The notes under the pieces: model-generated
What the model was told of the DNA's origin: nothing
The model's database searches: none
The model's input: only the letters and a program-made list of their open reading frames with translations
Shown: positions 46,190-56,832 of the stretch, piece after piece
Position numbering within the stretch: position 1 is the stretch's first letter
Layout of the letters: each line of letters opens with the position of its first letter
Made by a program: the position numbers and the translations under genes
DNA from: Candidula unifasciata
Lineage: Eukaryota > Mollusca > Gastropoda > Stylommatophora > Geomitridae
Assembly: GCA_905116865.2 (NCBI GenBank)
Contig: CAJHNH020004879.1
Coordinates: 205,001 to 269,000, forward strand
Direction of reading: 5' to 3'
DNA length: 64,000 bases

Positions 46190-46450
46190 GTGGGTTTCCC
46201 AGCCCCATTGTGGGGAAAACAAGAATAGACCCACTGCCTGTCCAAAAGCATGTCGTAAGGGTCTACTAAATGGACGCTTTCTTCGAAGTCGGAGTACATC
46301 TGCCAGACAGGCAAGGAACCAACAGCCTGCTTGCAAATGAGTCGACCTGTGAACCGGATGTGTACGCAACACTGTTTCTGGAACAGAACTAGAGTCCAGA
46401 AGTGGACGAACAACCAGAACTTTCGCCGGAGTTTAAAGGAGGTGAACGCG
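46190..46450 (+). mobile_element. Interspersed family F
   Basis: CCGTGTGGGTTTCCCAGCCC, CATTGTGGGGAAAACAAG, GCATGTCGTAAGGGTCTACT, GAAGTCGGAGTACATCTGCC, TCTGGAACAGAACTAGAGTC, CAGAAGTGGACGAACAACC. It lies just left of the LINE piece that hosts the 23-bp array. Confidence 0.82.
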
Positions 46451-46496
46451 AAAAAGAAGAAGATTGGAGGGGGCAAAACTAGGAGGGTGTGAACAC

Positions 46497-48955
46497 TGTT
46501 GAGACACAGATGGAGAATGGTGCTGCGAGAAGTGACCAGCAATCTGGGCGTTACCAGGTGGGCAATCTGGGTGTTACCAGGTGGGCAATCTGGGTGTTAC
46601 CAGGTGGGCAATCTGGGTGTTACCGGGTGGGCAATCTGGGTGTTACCGGGTGGGCAATCTGGGCGTTACCAGGTGGGCAATCTGGGCGTTACAGGGTGGG
46701 CAATCTGGGCGTTACCAGGTGGGCAATCTGGGCGTTACCAGGTGGGCAATCTGGGCGTTACAGGGTGGGCAATCTGGGCGTTACCAGGTGGGCAATCTGG
46801 GCGTTACTAGGTGGGCAATCTGGGCGTTACCGGGTGGGCAATCTGGGCGTTACTATGTGGGCAATCTGGGCGTTACAGGGTGGGAAATCTGGGTGTTACA
46901 GGGTGGGCAATCTGGGCGTTACAGGGTGGGTAATCTGGGCGTTACCAGGTGGGCAATCTCGGCGTTACCATGTGGGCAATCTGGGCGTTACTAGGTGGGC
47001 AATCTGGGTGTTACTATGTGGGCAATCTGGGTGTTACAGGGTGGGCAATCCGGGCGTTACAGGGTGAGCAATCTGGGCGTTACCGGGTGGACAATCTGGG
47101 TGTTACCGGGTGGGCAATCTGGGTGTTACCAGGTGGGCAATCTGGGTGTTACCAGGTGGGCAATCTGGGTGTTACTATGTGGGCAATCTGGGCGTTACTA
47201 GGTGGGCAATCTGGGTGTTACCGGGTGGGCAATCTGGGTGTTACCAGGTGGGCAATCTGGGTGTTACCGGGTGGGCAATCTGGGTGTTACTGGGTGGGCA
47301 ATCTGGGTGTTACCGGGTGGGCAATCCGGGCGTTACTAGGTGGGCAATCTGGGCGTTACCGGGTGGGCAATCTGGGTGTTACCGGGTGGGCAATCTGGGT
47401 GTTACCAGGTGGGCAATCTGGGTGTTACCAGGTGGGCAATCTGGGTGTTACTATGTGGGCAATCTGGGCGTTACAGGGTGGGCAATCCGGGCGTTACAGG
47501 GTGGGCAATCTGGGCGTTACCGGGTGGGCAATCTGGGTGTTACCAGGTGGGCAATCTGGGTGTTACAGGGTGGGCAATCTGAGTGTTACCAGGTGGGCAA
47601 TCTGGGCGTTACAGGGTGGGCAATCTGGGCGTTACTAGGTGGGCAATCCGGGCGTTACCAGGTGGGCAATCTGGGCGTTACTAGGTGGGCAATCTGGGCG
47701 TTACCAGGTGGGCAATCTGGGCGTTACCAGGTGGGCAATCTGGGCGTTACAGGGTGGGCAATCTGGGCGTTACCAGGTGGGCAATCCGGGCGTTACCAGG
47801 TGGGCAATCTGGGCGTTACTATGTGGGCAATCTGGGCGTTACTAGGTGGGCAATCTGGGCGTTACCAGGTGGGCAATCTGGGTGTTACCAGGTGGGCAAT
47901 CTGGGTGTTACTAGGTGGGCAATCTGGGTGTTACCAGGTGGGCAATCTGGGCGTTACTAGGTGGGCAATCTGGGCGTTACTAGGTGGGCAATCTGGGTGT
48001 TACCAGGTGGGCAATCTGGGCGTTACTAGGTGGGCAATCTGGGTGTTACCAGGTGGGCAATCTGGGCGTTACTAGGTGGGCAATCTGGGCGTTACCAGGT
48101 GGGCAATCTGGGCGTTACTAGGTGGGCAATCTGGGCGTTACTAGGTGGGCAATCTGGGCGTTACCTTGTGGGCAATCTGGGCGTTACTAGGTGGGCAATC
48201 TGGGCGTTACTAGGTGGGCAATCTGGGCGTTACTAGGTGGGCAGTCTGGGCGTTACCATGTGGGCAATCTGGGCGTTACCATGTGGGCAATCTGGGCGTT
48301 ACTATGTGGGCAATCTGGGCGTTACTAGGTGGGCAATCTGGGCGTTACTAGGTGGGCAATCTGGGCGTTACCATGTGGGCAATCTGGGCGTTACAGGGTG
48401 GGCAATCTGGGCGTTACCATGTGGGAAATCTGGGCGTTACAGGGTGGGCAATCTGGGTGTTACTATGTGGGCAATCTGGGCGTTACCATGTGGGCAATCT
48501 GGGCGTTACCAGGTGGGCAATCTGGGCGTTACTAGGTGGGCAATCTGGGCGTTACTATGTGGGCAATCTGGGCGTTACTAGGTGGGCAATCTGGGTGTTA
48601 CTATGTGGGCAATCTGGGCGTTACTATGTGGGCAATCTGGGCGTTACTATGTGGGCAATCTGGGCGTTACTATGTGGGCAATCTGGGCGTTACTAGGTGG
48701 GCAATCTGGGCGTTACTAGGTGGGCAATCTGGGCGTTACTAGGTGGGCAATCTGGGCGTTACTAGGTGGGCAATCTGGGCGTTACCATGTGGGCAATCTA
48801 GGCGTTACTAGGTGGGCAATCTGGGCGTTACTAGGTGGGCAATCTGGGTGGTCAATCTGGCCAACGCTCAACACTCAGAAGGAATACGAGACGGGTATAC
48901 AATCAGACTGTTACTGGTCTCGTCAGAATTGGAACTGCGTCTTCTGTTGAAGAGG
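46497..48955 (+). pseudogene. LINE RNase H fragment split by the 23-bp array
   Basis: The left piece (46497-46545) contains AGAATGGTGCTGCGAGAAGT and GACCAGCAATCTGGGCG and aligns with 18885-18925 (AGAATGGCACTGCGGGGAGT, TACCAGAGGATCTGGCCG). The right piece (48850-48955) contains CAATCTGGCCAACGC, ACACTCAGAAGGAATACGAG and TACTGGTCTCGTCAGAATTG, and aligns with 19610-19720. The two pieces are consecutive in the intact RNase H fragments, so the 2.3-kb array lies inside the element at its L-G-V-x-R-G-S-G segment. Confidence 0.78.
46545..48850. repeat. 23-bp minisatellite, about 100 units
   Basis: The unit GTGGGCAATCTGGGCGTTACCAG has an unbroken 23-bp period. Variation is almost only at three places: C/T in GGGCG/GGGTG, the CCA/CTA/CAG triplet, and G/T before GTGGG. 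Stop codons are rare in all three forward frames. Frames therefore repeat every 69 bp as 23 residues (GNLGVTRWAIWALPGGQSGR). Two GGG runs per unit on the plus strand give G-quadruplex potential. Confidence 0.98.
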
Positions 48956-49255
48956 AAGGGGGGAATATAAGGCTGGGTCGATTGGGGGGGGGGGGGGCAT
49001 GTCACTGTTTAAACAAACATTCGCCTCGACGAAGATTTTAACCTTAGGCTATAAGCCAATAGGCAAGCGTCTAGCTAACACGCTACTGCGGCTCCCCTCT
49101 GCTCAAAGAGTGGCTTCTCTTATTTCCTTTTTCTTCGTGGTCACCGACTGTAAACTCCAGCAGAAGGTTCTAGATGTTCCTCTACCTACGGACTTTAGTC
49201 TTGTTCCAGGACCTGAGGGCTGCGTGCATATCCCTTTTACATATCCGGCTTTTCT
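48956..49255. other. Unassigned sequence with G homopolymer
   Basis: A G-run at about 48985-48998, then unique-looking sequence. No gene is recognised. Confidence 0.4.
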
Positions 49256-49440
49256 GTGTGCAGTCTAGCTTCCTTGCTTCTCGGGCCGATGTACTCCGAC
49301 TTCGAAGGATTCCCCCACTTAGTCGAATCTAACCACATGCTTGCTAGAGAAGCAGTGGGTCTATTCTTGTCCCCCCCCCCCCACACACACACACACACAC
49401 ACACAATCACATCGTACGCAATGGGGCCCCGGAACCCACA
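49256..49440 (-). mobile_element. Interspersed family F with C-run and (CA)n inside
   Basis: On the minus strand: ACCCACTGCTTCTCTAGC, AGCATGTGGTTAGATTCG, GAAGTCGGAGTACATCGG, the family F body, with about 12 C and (CA)n (49373-49405) replacing part of the CCCATTGTGGGGA segment. Confidence 0.65.
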
Positions 49441-49444
49441 CAGG

Positions 49445-49640
49445 GGAACGTCTGTAATGAAATGAATCATCAACGTGCGATGCAGCACTACCATATCTGA
49501 CATAACTGGATGTAACATTATTCTGAGGGTCCATGCTGCCGTTGTCAAGTGCCCCCTTCCCCAGCCCTTTTCCGTTCCCAATTAACCACAAGGTCGACAC
49601 TGTTGATGGATCAATGGGCACTTGTTCGGAGTTAGAGAGC
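49445..49640 (-). CDS. Candidate exon fragment, unknown protein
   Basis: The minus strand after a possible acceptor (GCCCATTAG, about 49650) reads VPIDPSTVSTLWLIGNGKGL, GKGALDNGSMDPQNNVTSSY and VRYGSAASHVDDSFHY in one open frame of about 60 codons, with varied non-repetitive composition. The frame runs into the family F insertion at about 49440, so the exon, if real, is disrupted or ends there. No clear donor and no family recognised. Confidence 0.25.
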
Positions 49641-50030
49641 TAATGGGCGAAGTGCGAGCAGCTGAAAACAACAAAAATCTATTTACCGTGTTCAGCTGAA
49701 TGCCGCCATTGCGTAGTTACTGCAAACTGGCGGCGACTCGCCTTGGACGTTCGCAGATGTATTCCTCTGCGGCTGATGGTCATTTGTGCATGCCGATGCA
49801 GAGGACGCAGTTCTCTCTCACCCGCCACACACTTGTTGGTCAGTTCGTTGATGTATTCGTTTGGGCACTATTGGAGCTTTCAGAACTAAGTGGGTAACAT
49901 AAAGTATAGATATTGCTACCTTAATGGCATGACACGTAATGTAAATATTGTTTAAAACAATTATGATACAACAAATAGTTTTTGTTTCGTTCATAATGAA
50001 ATGCGAAAAATACTTAACTATAACAATTTC
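49641..50030. other. Unassigned sequence
   Basis: A 65-codon plus-strand frame (49700-49897) has no splice or family support. The rest is A/T-rich. Confidence 0.4.
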
Positions 50031-51120
50031 TTCTTCAATATTCCGGACCCTTTAGGTTGACTACTGCAGATATCACCCTCCTCCATACAGTTCCTCACGT
50101 TGTGTTTATTGGCCCTCTGTTTCCAATTGGTGACTCCGAGTGTTTTTGCAGGCCTGTCAGGTTTTATCTCTCCACCGTCCTCTTGGTCTACTTTGTGTTC
50201 TACGGCCATTCGCCTATTGTGTACACAGTTTTTGCCTTTCTGTCATCTGACATTCTCTCTATATGCCCCACCCATTTATGTCTGTCAACCTTTATAGTGC
50301 CAATAATCAATGGTGATTAAATTAAAAAGATTATGAATTTTCTTGTTGCTTCTCATTCTCTATTCCTTGCGTTGGTAGTTGTTCTGGCTGCATTCTTCCT
50401 AAATAAACAAACTATTTGATCTTCTGTTTCTCGATACATTTGATGCAAGGTCTTGTTCCTATAGTCTGTCTGATAATATCACTTCTGACTTTTTCTCGGA
50501 TGGTTAAGTTTGTGGCTTTTCTCAGACCTCTAATTACAAAGGTGTTAATTTTACGTAGGTTAGACTGTGGTAATGTCGAAGTCTGGCACTGGTAGCACAG
50601 TACTGGTATGAATATGCTGTTTATAATCTGTTTCTTGGCGCTCATACTTACATTTGGATGTCCTAATAATGATGTCAATTTGTATATAAGTGTACTGGCT
50701 AGTTAGCATCTTGCTTCTATTTCCCGATCTATTCTTCCGTCCTCCGAGAATATACTTCCTAGATATTTAAATTATGTAACTTGCTGTAACCATTCAACCC
50801 GATATGTAGCGGACTAGGATTTCGGCTGACCGGCATTACTTCAGTTTTAGTAATATTACCTAGCCTGCTTAAATGGCCTTGAAGTCTACTACTCCCAGTT
50901 ATATAACAGGCATCGATCGTCTGCAAATAGGAGCTCATTTATTGTGTGATGATCTAATTCTTTCTCTAAAAAGTAAATTTCATAATTTTCCTGATTTTCT
51001 GGGTCGACTGCTTTAAAACTGTCTTCTATGAATATTCTATGTATGGCATACACATAAATAAACATAGGGGGGAAACAATGAGGCCGTAGAAACATTATAC
51101 AGATTCGATTCTCCCGCACG
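50030..51120 (-). pseudogene. LINE remnant: RT motif C to C-terminal end
   Basis: The minus strand from 51119 reads FKAVDPENQENYEIYFLEKE and HHTINELLFADDRCLLYN (the FADD catalytic motif), then after breaks LLGHPNVSMSAKKQIINSIF, IPVLCYQCQTSTLPQSNLRK, FVIRGLRKATNLTIREKVRS. Around 50300-50050 a residual KWVGHIERMSDDRK-like C-terminal end follows. It ends in TTGAAGAAGAAATTG. Many stops. Confidence 0.85.
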
Positions 51121-51211
51121 GTGACTATAGCTTTACATTTGTATTTTGTTCAGTATATCCTTCCATCTGTCTACTTCTTTCTTGTAGTGTCAATCAATAC
51201 ATTGTATGTTT

Positions 51212-51256
<45 letters not shown>
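51212..51256. repeat. (TA)n microsatellite
   Basis: About 42 bp of TA followed by a short ACATGGCGTTTATAATGTTAC-type degenerate repeat to 51385. Confidence 0.93.
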
Positions 51257-51258
<2 letters not shown>

Positions 51259-51389
51259 ACACATGGCGTTTATAATGTTACATAAATGTTATAACACACG
51301 GCATAACTAATGTTTGATTAATGTAATGACATATGGCGTAGATAATGTTACATTAATATTGCAACAAATATCGTAGATAATACATACTC

Positions 51390-52440
51390 AGTTAGAGAGT
51401 GTTGCAGCCAGGATTAGTCAGAGAGTGTAAAAACCAGGATAAGTCAGAGAGTGTAACAACCAGGATTAGTCAGAGAGTGTAACAACCAGGATTAGTCAGA
51501 GAGTGTAACAATCAGGATTAGTCAGAGAGTGTAACAATCAGGATTAGTCAGAGAGTGTAACAACCAGGATTAGTCAGAGAGTGTAACAATCGGGATTAGT
51601 CAGAGAGTGTAACAACCAAGATTCGTCAGAGAGTGTAACAACCAGGATTAGTCAGAGAGTGTAACAACCAGGATTAGTCAGAGAGTGTAACAACCAGGAT
51701 TAGTGAGAGCGTGAAACAACTTGGATTAGTCAGAGAGTTTAACAACCAGGATTAGTCAGAGAGTGTAACAACCAGGATTAGTGAGAGCGTGAAACAACTT
51801 GGATTAGTCAGAGAGTGTAACAACCAGGATTAGTCAGAGAGTGTAACAATCAGGATTAGTCAGAGAGTGTAAGAACCAGGATTAATCAGAGAGTGTAACA
51901 ACCAGGATTAGTCAGAGAGTGTAACAACCAGGATTAGTGAGAGTGTGTTACAGCCAGGATTAGTCAGAGAGTGTAACAACCAGGATTAGTGAGAGCGTGT
52001 TGCAGCCAGGATTAGCCAGAGAGTGTACCAAACCAGGATTAGCGAGAGCGTGTAACAATTAGGATTAGTCAGAGAGTGTAACAACCAGGATTAGTAGATA
52101 GTGTAACAACCAGGATTAGTCAGAGAGTGTAACAACCAGGATTAGTGAGAGCGTGTAACAACCAGGATTAGTCAGAGAGTGTAACAACCAGGATTAGTCA
52201 GAGAGTGTAGCAACCAGGATTAGTGAGAGAGTGTAACAAGCAGAATTAGTCAGAGAGTGTAACAACCAGGATTAGTAGAGAGTGTAACAACCAGGATTAG
52301 TCAGAGAGTGTAACAACCAGGATTAGTGAGAACGTTTTGCAGCCAGGATTAGTCACAGATTGTAACAACCAGGATTAGTGAGAGAGTGTAACAACCAAGA
52401 TTAGTCAGAGAGTGTAACCAGGAGTAGTGATAGAGTACTA
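51390..52440. repeat. 26-bp minisatellite (ATTAGTCAGAGAGTGTAACA)
   Basis: About 40 units, adding ACCAGG. Variants include GTGAGAGCGTG, TTGCAGCC and a 25-bp GTAGAGAGTG form. A two-unit block with CGTGAAACAACTTGG recurs (51700 and 51785), which suggests block duplication. Confidence 0.96.
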
Positions 52441-53085
52441 CAAGAAGGATTCTGTAGAGAATGTCACAGCTATGACTACTTAGGTCGCAGACATATGAAA
52501 ACAAAATTTCCACCAGGAATAATTAGTGTTACATGCGGGACGAATACAGGCTTAACTTTTGTAAAATAGAAACATTATTTGCCGATAACATTCATTTTGC
52601 TGGGTCATCGGGTTTACTATCGTGTTTGGCAGATACATCCGCATTATATTTTGAAGATGTATGAACATATGTCAAATAAACACACCTCGTTATGTTTTAA
52701 TAACACACACACACACACACACATGTATATGTATTAATGCTATAGAAGCACACACTCGTTGTGTAGTGAAACTATCTACAGAACAACTACACATTCCAAC
52801 AAGACATGTGTAGGCATTTTACACAACTAACCATACACCTGCAAAAATGTGTACATGCATTTACAACATATACAAGCGCACGCACCAGTTCAGGCAAGTA
52901 CAATCAACTCCAAACAAACACACACACTTTAGTGGGCACTTTCCAACGTTTCTAGACGATCGTATTGCAATTTACTCCAGATCTCTATATCAATGTCTGA
53001 AGGTTTTCAGACACCAGGTCGGTTGTACAGGGATACCTTCGTAAATATCCAACTCACGGGACGGACATGTCTACAGTTGCATTTA
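52441..53085. other. Unassigned sequence
   Basis: Holds a short (CA)n at 52703-52722. No gene is recognised. Confidence 0.4.
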
Positions 53086-53700
53086 GATTGGGGCGGGCAT
53101 ATGAAACCCAGCGTGCCTCTTGGACGGACATATCAGCGTGAAGAATCTAGTGGAACGGATATATCAACACGAGGTGTCTAGTGGGACGGACATATCAGCA
53201 TGAAGAGTCTAGTGGGACAGAAATATCAACACGAGGTGCCTGGTGAGACGGGCATATCAGCGTGAAGAGTCTGGTGGAACGGACATATCAACACGAGATG
53301 TCTAGTGTGACGGACATATCAGCATGAAGAGTCTAGCGGAATAGATATATCAATATGAGGTGTCTAGTGGGACAGGCATACAACAAGGGCATCAGTTATG
53401 GGAAGGACATTACAACAAGGGCATCTCTAGTGGGACAGACATATAAACAAAGGCATATCTAGTGGGACGGACATATCAACAAAGGCATCTCTCGAGGGAT
53501 GGACATTTCATATATCAAGAAGGACACCGCTAGAGGGACTGGCATACCAACAAGGACAACTCTAGTAGGACTGACATATCAACACAAGAATGAGGACATT
53601 TCCAAATATTGATCTTCCGAAATGGACACTTCCAAATCTTGATCTTCCGAAATGGACACTTGCATATTTTGATCTTCCAAAATTAGGACATTTCTCCTAA
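53086..53700. repeat. Degenerate ~36-bp minisatellite
   Basis: Units of GTCTAGTGGGACGGACATAT, CAGCATGAAGA or CAACACGAGGT, alternating up to about 53350, then a GGGCATCTCTAGTGGGACAG form to 53590. Three ~32-bp CTTCCGAAATGGACACTT units follow. Confidence 0.88.
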
Positions 53701-53794
53701 CATTAAATTCCATTTAAACTGAATTTCCTGTATATTTTTCTGTTGACCTGATCAGAGATTCTACACGAACAGTGTATATTGAACAGTAATTATT

Positions 53795-53895
53795 TTCTTC
53801 TTCTTCTTCTTCTTCTTCTTCTTCTTCTTCTTCTTCTTCTTCTTCTTCTTCTTCTTCTTCTTCTTCTTCTTCTTCTTCTTCTTCTTCTTCTTCTT
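53795..53895. repeat. (TTC)n microsatellite
   Basis: About 33 pure units, i.e. (GAA)n on the minus strand, immediately 3' of the LINE remnant at 53930-54290. Confidence 0.97.
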
Positions 53896-53929
53896 TTCTT
53901 CTCCCCCTCCTCCGCCTCCCCCTTTCCCT

Positions 53930-54290
53930 CTATGCTCCTGGAATGACTCGCGGCGTCAGGGGAGGAAGGGATCGCTAGAACGGGCCCTTCTGTTCGCTTC
54001 GTATATAATACTTTTCAGTGTATCTGATATTTCTGCGCTCCATACTCTGCGTGGTAAACCTCTGGGTATGTTGCCACTGTATCTGTATAACATTGCTCTC
54101 TGCGGTCCCCTGTCTGCTGCCAATCGTGTTACATGGCCAAACCATTTGATTTGTTGTCTACCTATAAAGTTATTTGTATTAACTGCTGATTGACTGTTCA
54201 CGTACAAACTCTTGCACAGTTTAATTAGATGTTCGTTTACTTCATAATCCTGTAGTACTTTCCATAAATCAAAAGTGATTATAAACTGTA
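53930..54290 (-). pseudogene. LINE remnant with internal deletion and (GAA)n tail
   Basis: The minus strand reads FDLWKVLQDYEVNEHLIKLC, KSLYVNSQSAVN (a segment between RT motifs A and B), then jumps to FIGRQQIKWFGHVTRLAADR, GPQRAMLYRYSGNIPRGLPR, VWSAEISDTLKSI (C-terminal end). The RT core between these is deleted. A stop separates FDLWKV from upstream sequence. Confidence 0.82.
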
Positions 54291-54650
54291 CAAATGAAGG
54301 ACATATTTAACAAATCTGTCCCATGTTCAGTATTTATGCTGTGTGCCAGACATCCCATCCTAATTAGTGCTAAGTTTTTAATCAGTCTCTTCAGATTTCA
54401 ACCACATTTTACTCAGTTACCACATGACAGAGTGGTAATTTTGTCTTGGCTTGCGCAATTTAGGGCACATCTTCTTTTTCTTAAAGTCCATGCTGTGTGG
54501 CGGTGGTAGTCATGTCTATCCACAACCTTCTGTCTCGCGTACTTTTTATCAACTCTGACACAAATCTACGAACATCCAAAATTGTTTGTGGACGCTCAGA
54601 TTTACCCGTGATTTGAGTGAATGGTAACCCTATTCATCACAAATAAACAC
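54291..54650. other. Unassigned sequence
   Basis: May be more of the same LINE on the minus strand, but I cannot match it. Confidence 0.3.
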
Positions 54651-54657
54651 GAACGTG

Positions 54658-54659
<2 letters not shown>

Positions 54660-54745
<86 letters not shown>
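54660..54745. repeat. (TA)n(CA)n microsatellite
   Basis: TATATA from 54660 to about 54710, then CACACA to 54743. It lies about 130 bp upstream of the LL5/PHLDB-like exon. Confidence 0.96.
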
Positions 54746-54746
<1 letters not shown>

Positions 54747-54872
54747 AACAAGCGTGTCTAGTGAGACAGGCATATACAAAAATGTGTCTAATAGGGATAG
54801 GCGGCGCAGATGTATCAGTGTTTACTATAATCAAACATCACAGGCTAGCAGCGGCGTTGACCCGAGGACATC

Positions 54873-56832
54873 ATGAATCCCAAAGTCAGCCCTTCAGCAA
54901 AGAACTTACCACCATTTCCAGGAAAGAAAAGAGTTTTCAGGAAACCCACTACGGGGATTCCATCTCAAATCAAAGAATCGGGAATCCCCTCGCATATCAA
55001 AAATGGCCAGAAGCCCACCACTGCAAACTATGACCTTAGTCTGTTGGACGTTGTACCAGCGGCGGCCAAGAACAGCCCAGCCAAAACTAAACACGTCCAT
55101 TTCTTGCCAGAAGACACGTACATTAGTAGCAGATCTACTGACGTCAAGCTGGCCAAGTCGACCAAAGGACATGACGCCCACACCAAAAGTCAGGATTCTG
55201 TATTTAAGACATCGCGAGATGCTTCCATTAAGGTGAAGAAACACAGTGGCTGCACTTCCGCTCGTGTTAGAACCAACGACCAATCAGATTCAGTGGAAAT
55301 ATTCTCCACACAGCCAAAGATAAGTAAGGCATCTAATCGACGTGGTTCTGAGCAAGACCAACGCGATCAGCTTGATGTGATAGTTCAGCGAAGCAACTCT
55401 CTTTCGGACGAACACAATAAACACTACAATAGTTCTGAAAGTGCCCTTCATAAACACCATTCCAAACCAAACAGTCCAATGGCCAGAAACAAAGATAAAC
55501 GTTTCTTGCCGGCGACTCCTGCATCGGCAACAGCACTGTTGACAACTTCAACAGTACAATTTACAACTGCAACAGCTCAGTTTACAACTGCGACAGGAAA
55601 GTCCCACAAAGAAGGCAGCAGCATACCACAAGGGGCGCCACACAAGACAGCTATCCTGTCTGGCGGCTCTAATAAATCAGTTTTACATTTACCGACTTCC
55701 AACATCAAAGTCTGTTCCTTGAACAATGTCGCTTCAAATTCTGTCTCGCCTAACCAAGTAGAGCTCAAGAGTTCAAATCCAGCGCCGAGACAAGAGGAGT
55801 GCGGCAACACTAAAAGCCAGGAGCCACATCTCGAGACAAGTAACCCAGATTCTAACGCAGGCGATTTCTACAAGAAAAGCAATTCACTGTCACCACAGAC
55901 AAAACACAAACATTCTAAAGCCAAAATCAAGACAACTGGCAACGAAGTCCAAACGACGATGGTCAATGGCGATATCAACAACTACAGATCTCTAACAAAA
56001 CAGTCCAGTCCCACACAGAGAATTGTGACTCTGATGGCGACCATCATAATGCTCGAGGCTTACATCTGGATCAGAGACAAAGATTGAAAAATATCAGAAA
56101 CAAAGATTCTAACAATTACGCATCCCCCGTAAAACTAAACAACAGTTCTCGTCGACAACTAGACCAAACGGGCATTAGTCTTCGTTGTAGATTTGTCGCC
56201 GCTAATCAGAATTTAACAGCACCATCGTCACCACTGGGTACAGAAGGTATCTCTGTAGGTGTACACACAACATCCTCCATGTCTCCTACTCCAAGGACAA
56301 AACGATCGCATTCTGAGAGATTAGCAGTTGACTCCCGGCTGTTATTTCCCTTGTCAGAGTTGTCTACGTCATCATTATCTGTGTCACCGTCACTCTCCAC
56401 TTCATCGTCGCATACACGGTCAAGAAGTTCCCCCTCGTGCTTCAGCAGTGACTGCATGTCCGGTACCAGCCTGGACTCCATTACCACCAGGGAACTGTCC
56501 CAACCATTCCACTCTCTCTCCAGACTGTCAGGCGGCAAAGGTAAAGATAACCGGCTGTCAGACCTGGTAGGTGGAGATAACCGGCTGTCAGACCTGGTAG
56601 GTGGAGATAACCGGCTGTCAGACCTGGTAGGTGGAGATAACCGGCTGTCAGACCTGGAAGGTGTTTCCAGATTTGTATTTGGCAAGGCATCCCTATATGA
56701 TTATCCTATTACACGCAGCAAAACAAACCGCGACAATCAATCATCAAAGACCAAGAAGCAATCAATAGCTGCCAGTTATCAACTAGACCAGTGTTGGTTC
56801 TGTGGACGCCCGATGCCCGCCTTTGGCACCAG
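54873..56832 (+). CDS. LL5/PHLDB-like, large exon (disordered region)
   Basis: Opens at ATG 54873 (A at -3, in-frame stop at 54858-54860 upstream), so this is a plausible start. A possible acceptor ACATCACAG at 54843 would leave the ATG near the exon start. One frame runs 54873 to the TGA at 56085; a second runs on to 56832 and ends at the donor CAG/GTGAGATT, leaving two bases of a codon. Upstream of 56085 the second frame stays open and reads CDSDGDHHNARGLHLDQR, in the polar style of the rest, while the first frame turns hydrophobic (VTLMATIIMLEAYIW). A one-base loss (or two-base gain) near 56010-56025 is therefore likely. Residues SRSSPSCFSSDC and four NRLSDLVGGD repeats (56546-56662) follow. 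The end reads QCWFCGRPMPAFGT. Confidence 0.8.

Noticed and set aside
47110..48075. 321-codon open frame in the 23-bp array
   Set aside because: All three frames are open because the unit lacks stops; it is repeat-derived.
49700..49897. 65-codon plus-strand gene
   Set aside because: Short, isolated and without splice or homology support.
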